Source of the DNA: Gemmatimonadaceae bacterium
GTDB lineage: Bacteria; Gemmatimonadota; Gemmatimonadetes; Gemmatimonadales; Gemmatimonadaceae
Direction of reading: 5' to 3'
DNA: 7,775 nucleotides
NCBI GenBank assembly: GCA_013820975.1
Contig: JACDHQ010000081.1
Location: 1 to 7,775 of the forward strand
The first letter of the stretch is position 1, and each line of letters starts with the position of its first letter. Under the pieces are notes generated by a model. That model made no database searches. It was not told the DNA's origin and worked only from the letters and a program-made list of their open reading frames with translations. Below, one piece after another: positions 6,308-7,775 of this stretch. The translations under genes were made by a program, and so were the position numbers.

Positions 6308-7711
6308 CTACCGCCCTGCGAACGATCCCGGCTGCTCGCCGAGCAGGGACGCCACCGGCGTGACGCGATAGAGGCGCGTCAACTGAGGGCTCACCGTCAT
6401 CCGCCACACCACGGCACCGGCGGGAGTGACCTCGACCGCGGAGAGCGGGCCGCTCGACCCCGACTGGCCGCCGAGCATCCCGAAGAGCACCGTCGTGTTG
6501 CCGTTGGGCAGCCGCCGTGCCGAGCCGACGAGCGAAGAGTAGATGTCCGGTGACGCGCGATACTGCCACACGCGCGTCGCCGTGCCCGCCTGCGTGTCGA
6601 TCGCGTACTCGATCGCGCGCGTGTAGGCTCCGCCCGGGCGATCGAAGCCGTTGTCGTACACGAGCAGCCGGCCGAGTGCCGGCTCGGTGACGTAGTGCTG
6701 CCCGAAGAAGCGGTCGGCATCTGCCAGCGCAAGGGTGCTCGTCGTGCCGCCGAGCTTCCATTCCAGGCGGCTGAAGTCCGGCGCGATGGAGATGATGCGG
6801 TCGGCGTTGCGCAGCGACATCACGACGTTGCCTCGCGGCCCAAAGGAAATTCCGTTGCCGTGCAGCCAGTTGCCCGCCACCGACCGCTCGCCGGCGTCGG
6901 CCGGCCATGCCAGGTGGTCGAAGGCACTCCACCGCCGCACCACGGTGCCCGCTTCCGGGTTCCAGTCCCAGAGCGCCTCGCCGACGACGGTCTCGGTGCC
7001 CACGACCTGCGTCTCGTTGGCGATGAACAGGACGGTATTCGTCGGGGTCGCCGTGACGTCGTGGTGGATGCGGCCGTACGCTGTACCGGGTCCTGACTGG
7101 GGCAGGCGGTGGATCAGGGTCCCATCGAGGCGCGTCACGAGGAGGCCGTCGGCTGGGTGGAGCAGCACCAGGTCGCCGTTCGCGCGGCGCGTCGAGCCGA
7201 AGAGCGCACCCGCCACCTCGATGTATCCGGCGATCTCGCCATCCTCGACGATGAGCAGTCCCGTGAACTGCGTGCCGCCGACCACCTCGATGAGCGCCAC
7301 TGGCAGCGACGGCTGCCCCGTGGTGAAGAGCCGGATCGGCGCGAGCGACGGAGGCAAGGCACCAGTGCGGAAGTTCCGGGTCAGTGCACGCTCACCCGGG
7401 CGCGACACGCGGGCCTCGACACGATACTCGCGAGCGGCGCGCAGCCTCGGGAGGATGACCCGGTGCTCGATCGCGGCGGAATCAGCAGCGATCGTGAGCA
7501 CGGGAGTGGAGCCGTCGGTGGCGCCGTAGGTCACCTCGACCGGTGCCGCCTCGCTGAGCCGGACGGTGACGGTCCGGATGAGCGGACCTGCCGCGCTGTC
7601 GATGCCGATTTCGGCGACCGAGCTCGGCACGGGACCGGTCCCTTCGCCGCAGGCAGCGGCAGGGATGGCGAGTGCCAGGAAGAGCCGCGAGAGGTTGCGC
7701 AAAGGTGACAT
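6308..7711 (-). CDS. Aryl-sulfate sulfotransferase (ASST)-family lipoprotein
   Basis: Predicted secreted, lipid-anchored protein of 467 residues. The N-terminus MSPLRNLSRLFLALAIPAAAC is a short signal peptide with a permissive lipobox (AAAC, Cys21). Residues about 30-110 look like an all-beta, Ig/fibronectin-like domain. The rest matches the ASST propeller family, with repeated strands such as LWDWNPEAGTVVRRW, NVVMSLRNADRIISI and RLLVYDNGFDRPGG. The catalytic-type residues appear in the expected order: HHD (216-218), HGN (His284, Asn286), SLR (Arg301) and QH (His339, the likely sulfated histidine). Characterised ASST enzymes move sulfate between phenolic compounds without PAPS. Cys21 is the only cysteine, so the disulfide known in the E. 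coli enzyme is absent. The true acceptor is unknown and a non-catalytic role is possible. The ATG at 7711 lacks an adjacent Shine-Dalgarno; a strong one lies 24 bases further upstream. Convergent with the PAS-GAF kinase. Confidence 0.85.
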   Translation of the reverse strand: MSPLRNLSRLFLALAIPAAACGEGTGPVPSSVAEIGIDSAAGPLIRTVTVRLSEAAPVEVTYGATDGSTPVLTIAADSAAIEHRVILPRLRAAREYRVEARVSRPGERALTRNFRTGALPPSLAPIRLFTTGQPSLPVALIEVVGGTQFTGLLIVEDGEIAGYIEVAGALFGSTRRANGDLVLLHPADGLLVTRLDGTLIHRLPQSGPGTAYGRIHHDVTATPTNTVLFIANETQVVGTETVVGEALWDWNPEAGTVVRRWSAFDHLAWPADAGERSVAGNWLHGNGISFGPRGNVVMSLRNADRIISIAPDFSRLEWKLGGTTSTLALADADRFFGQHYVTEPALGRLLVYDNGFDRPGGAYTRAIEYAIDTQAGTATRVWQYRASPDIYSSLVGSARRLPNGNTTVLFGMLGGQSGSSGPLSAVEVTPAGAVVWRMTVSPQLTRLYRVTPVASLLGEQPGSFAGR

Positions 7712-7735
7712 GCGAATGCGATTGAGGATGGTGTG

Positions 7736-7743
7736 CTCCTTCC
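7736..7743 (-). promoter_or_regulatory. Strong Shine-Dalgarno sequence in the leader of the ASST-like gene, misplaced for the ATG
   Basis: The minus strand reads GGAAGGAG at 7743-7736, close to the ideal anti-16S match, but it ends 24 bases before the ATG at 7711. The in-frame codon at the ideal distance (6-base spacer) is ATC at 7729, followed by ATT at 7717; no ATG, GTG or TTG is in frame between. A TATGCT (7749-7744) overlaps it and resembles a -10 element, but no good -35 is visible. Either the ATC is a rare start codon, adding six residues (MLNRIR) to the signal peptide, or the match has another role. Confidence 0.5.
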
Positions 7744-7775
7744 AGCATACACGACTGCGAGTCCCGGCGCGACTG

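Overview
The window is high-GC bacterial DNA (roughly two thirds G+C by eye) with dense coding and short intergenic gaps. The gene mix is a possible metallo-peptidase tail, a GH15 glycoside hydrolase, two hybrid-less sensor kinases and a lipoprotein of the aryl-sulfate sulfotransferase family. This mix and the base composition would suit a Gemmatimonadota-like soil bacterium. That assignment is inference from gene content only; no rRNA or other marker is present.

Layout: (1) 1-180, plus strand, the last 59 residues of a protein whose start lies outside the window. (2) 205-240, a 16-bp-stem hairpin lying between two convergent genes and probably terminating both. (3) 246-2534, minus strand, a membrane sensor kinase with TM, CHASE, TM, PAS, HisKA and HATPase segments, ending in an unusual four-copy DDVS tail. 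(4) 2518-4338, minus strand, a complete cytoplasmic GH15 (trehalase/glucoamylase-like) enzyme lying upstream of the CHASE kinase and overlapping it by about 17 bp, so the two are probably co-transcribed. (5) 4339-4503, a divergent intergenic region. (6) 4504-6189, plus strand, a soluble PAS-GAF-HisKA-HATPase kinase. (7) 6190-6307, a convergent intergenic gap with a G-quadruplex-type motif. (8) 6308-7711, minus strand, a lipoprotein with the ASST propeller and its conserved His/Asn/Arg/His residues. (9) 7712-7775, the leader of that gene, with a strong but oddly placed Shine-Dalgarno sequence.

How the genes may work together: the two kinases share very similar catalytic cores but have different inputs, one sensing across the membrane through CHASE and the other in the cytoplasm through PAS and GAF. 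They flank one GH15 gene. No response regulator or receiver domain is encoded here, so both are orphans within this window, and a link between signalling and alpha-glucoside/trehalose metabolism is only a hypothesis from gene order. The ASST-like lipoprotein appears to be a separate transcription unit. Every stretch longer than 300 bases contains a gene. I see no RNA gene, mobile element, CRISPR array or clear novel multi-gene system. The best leads are the in-frame 12-bp repeat, the leader of the lipoprotein gene and the kinase/GH15 arrangement.
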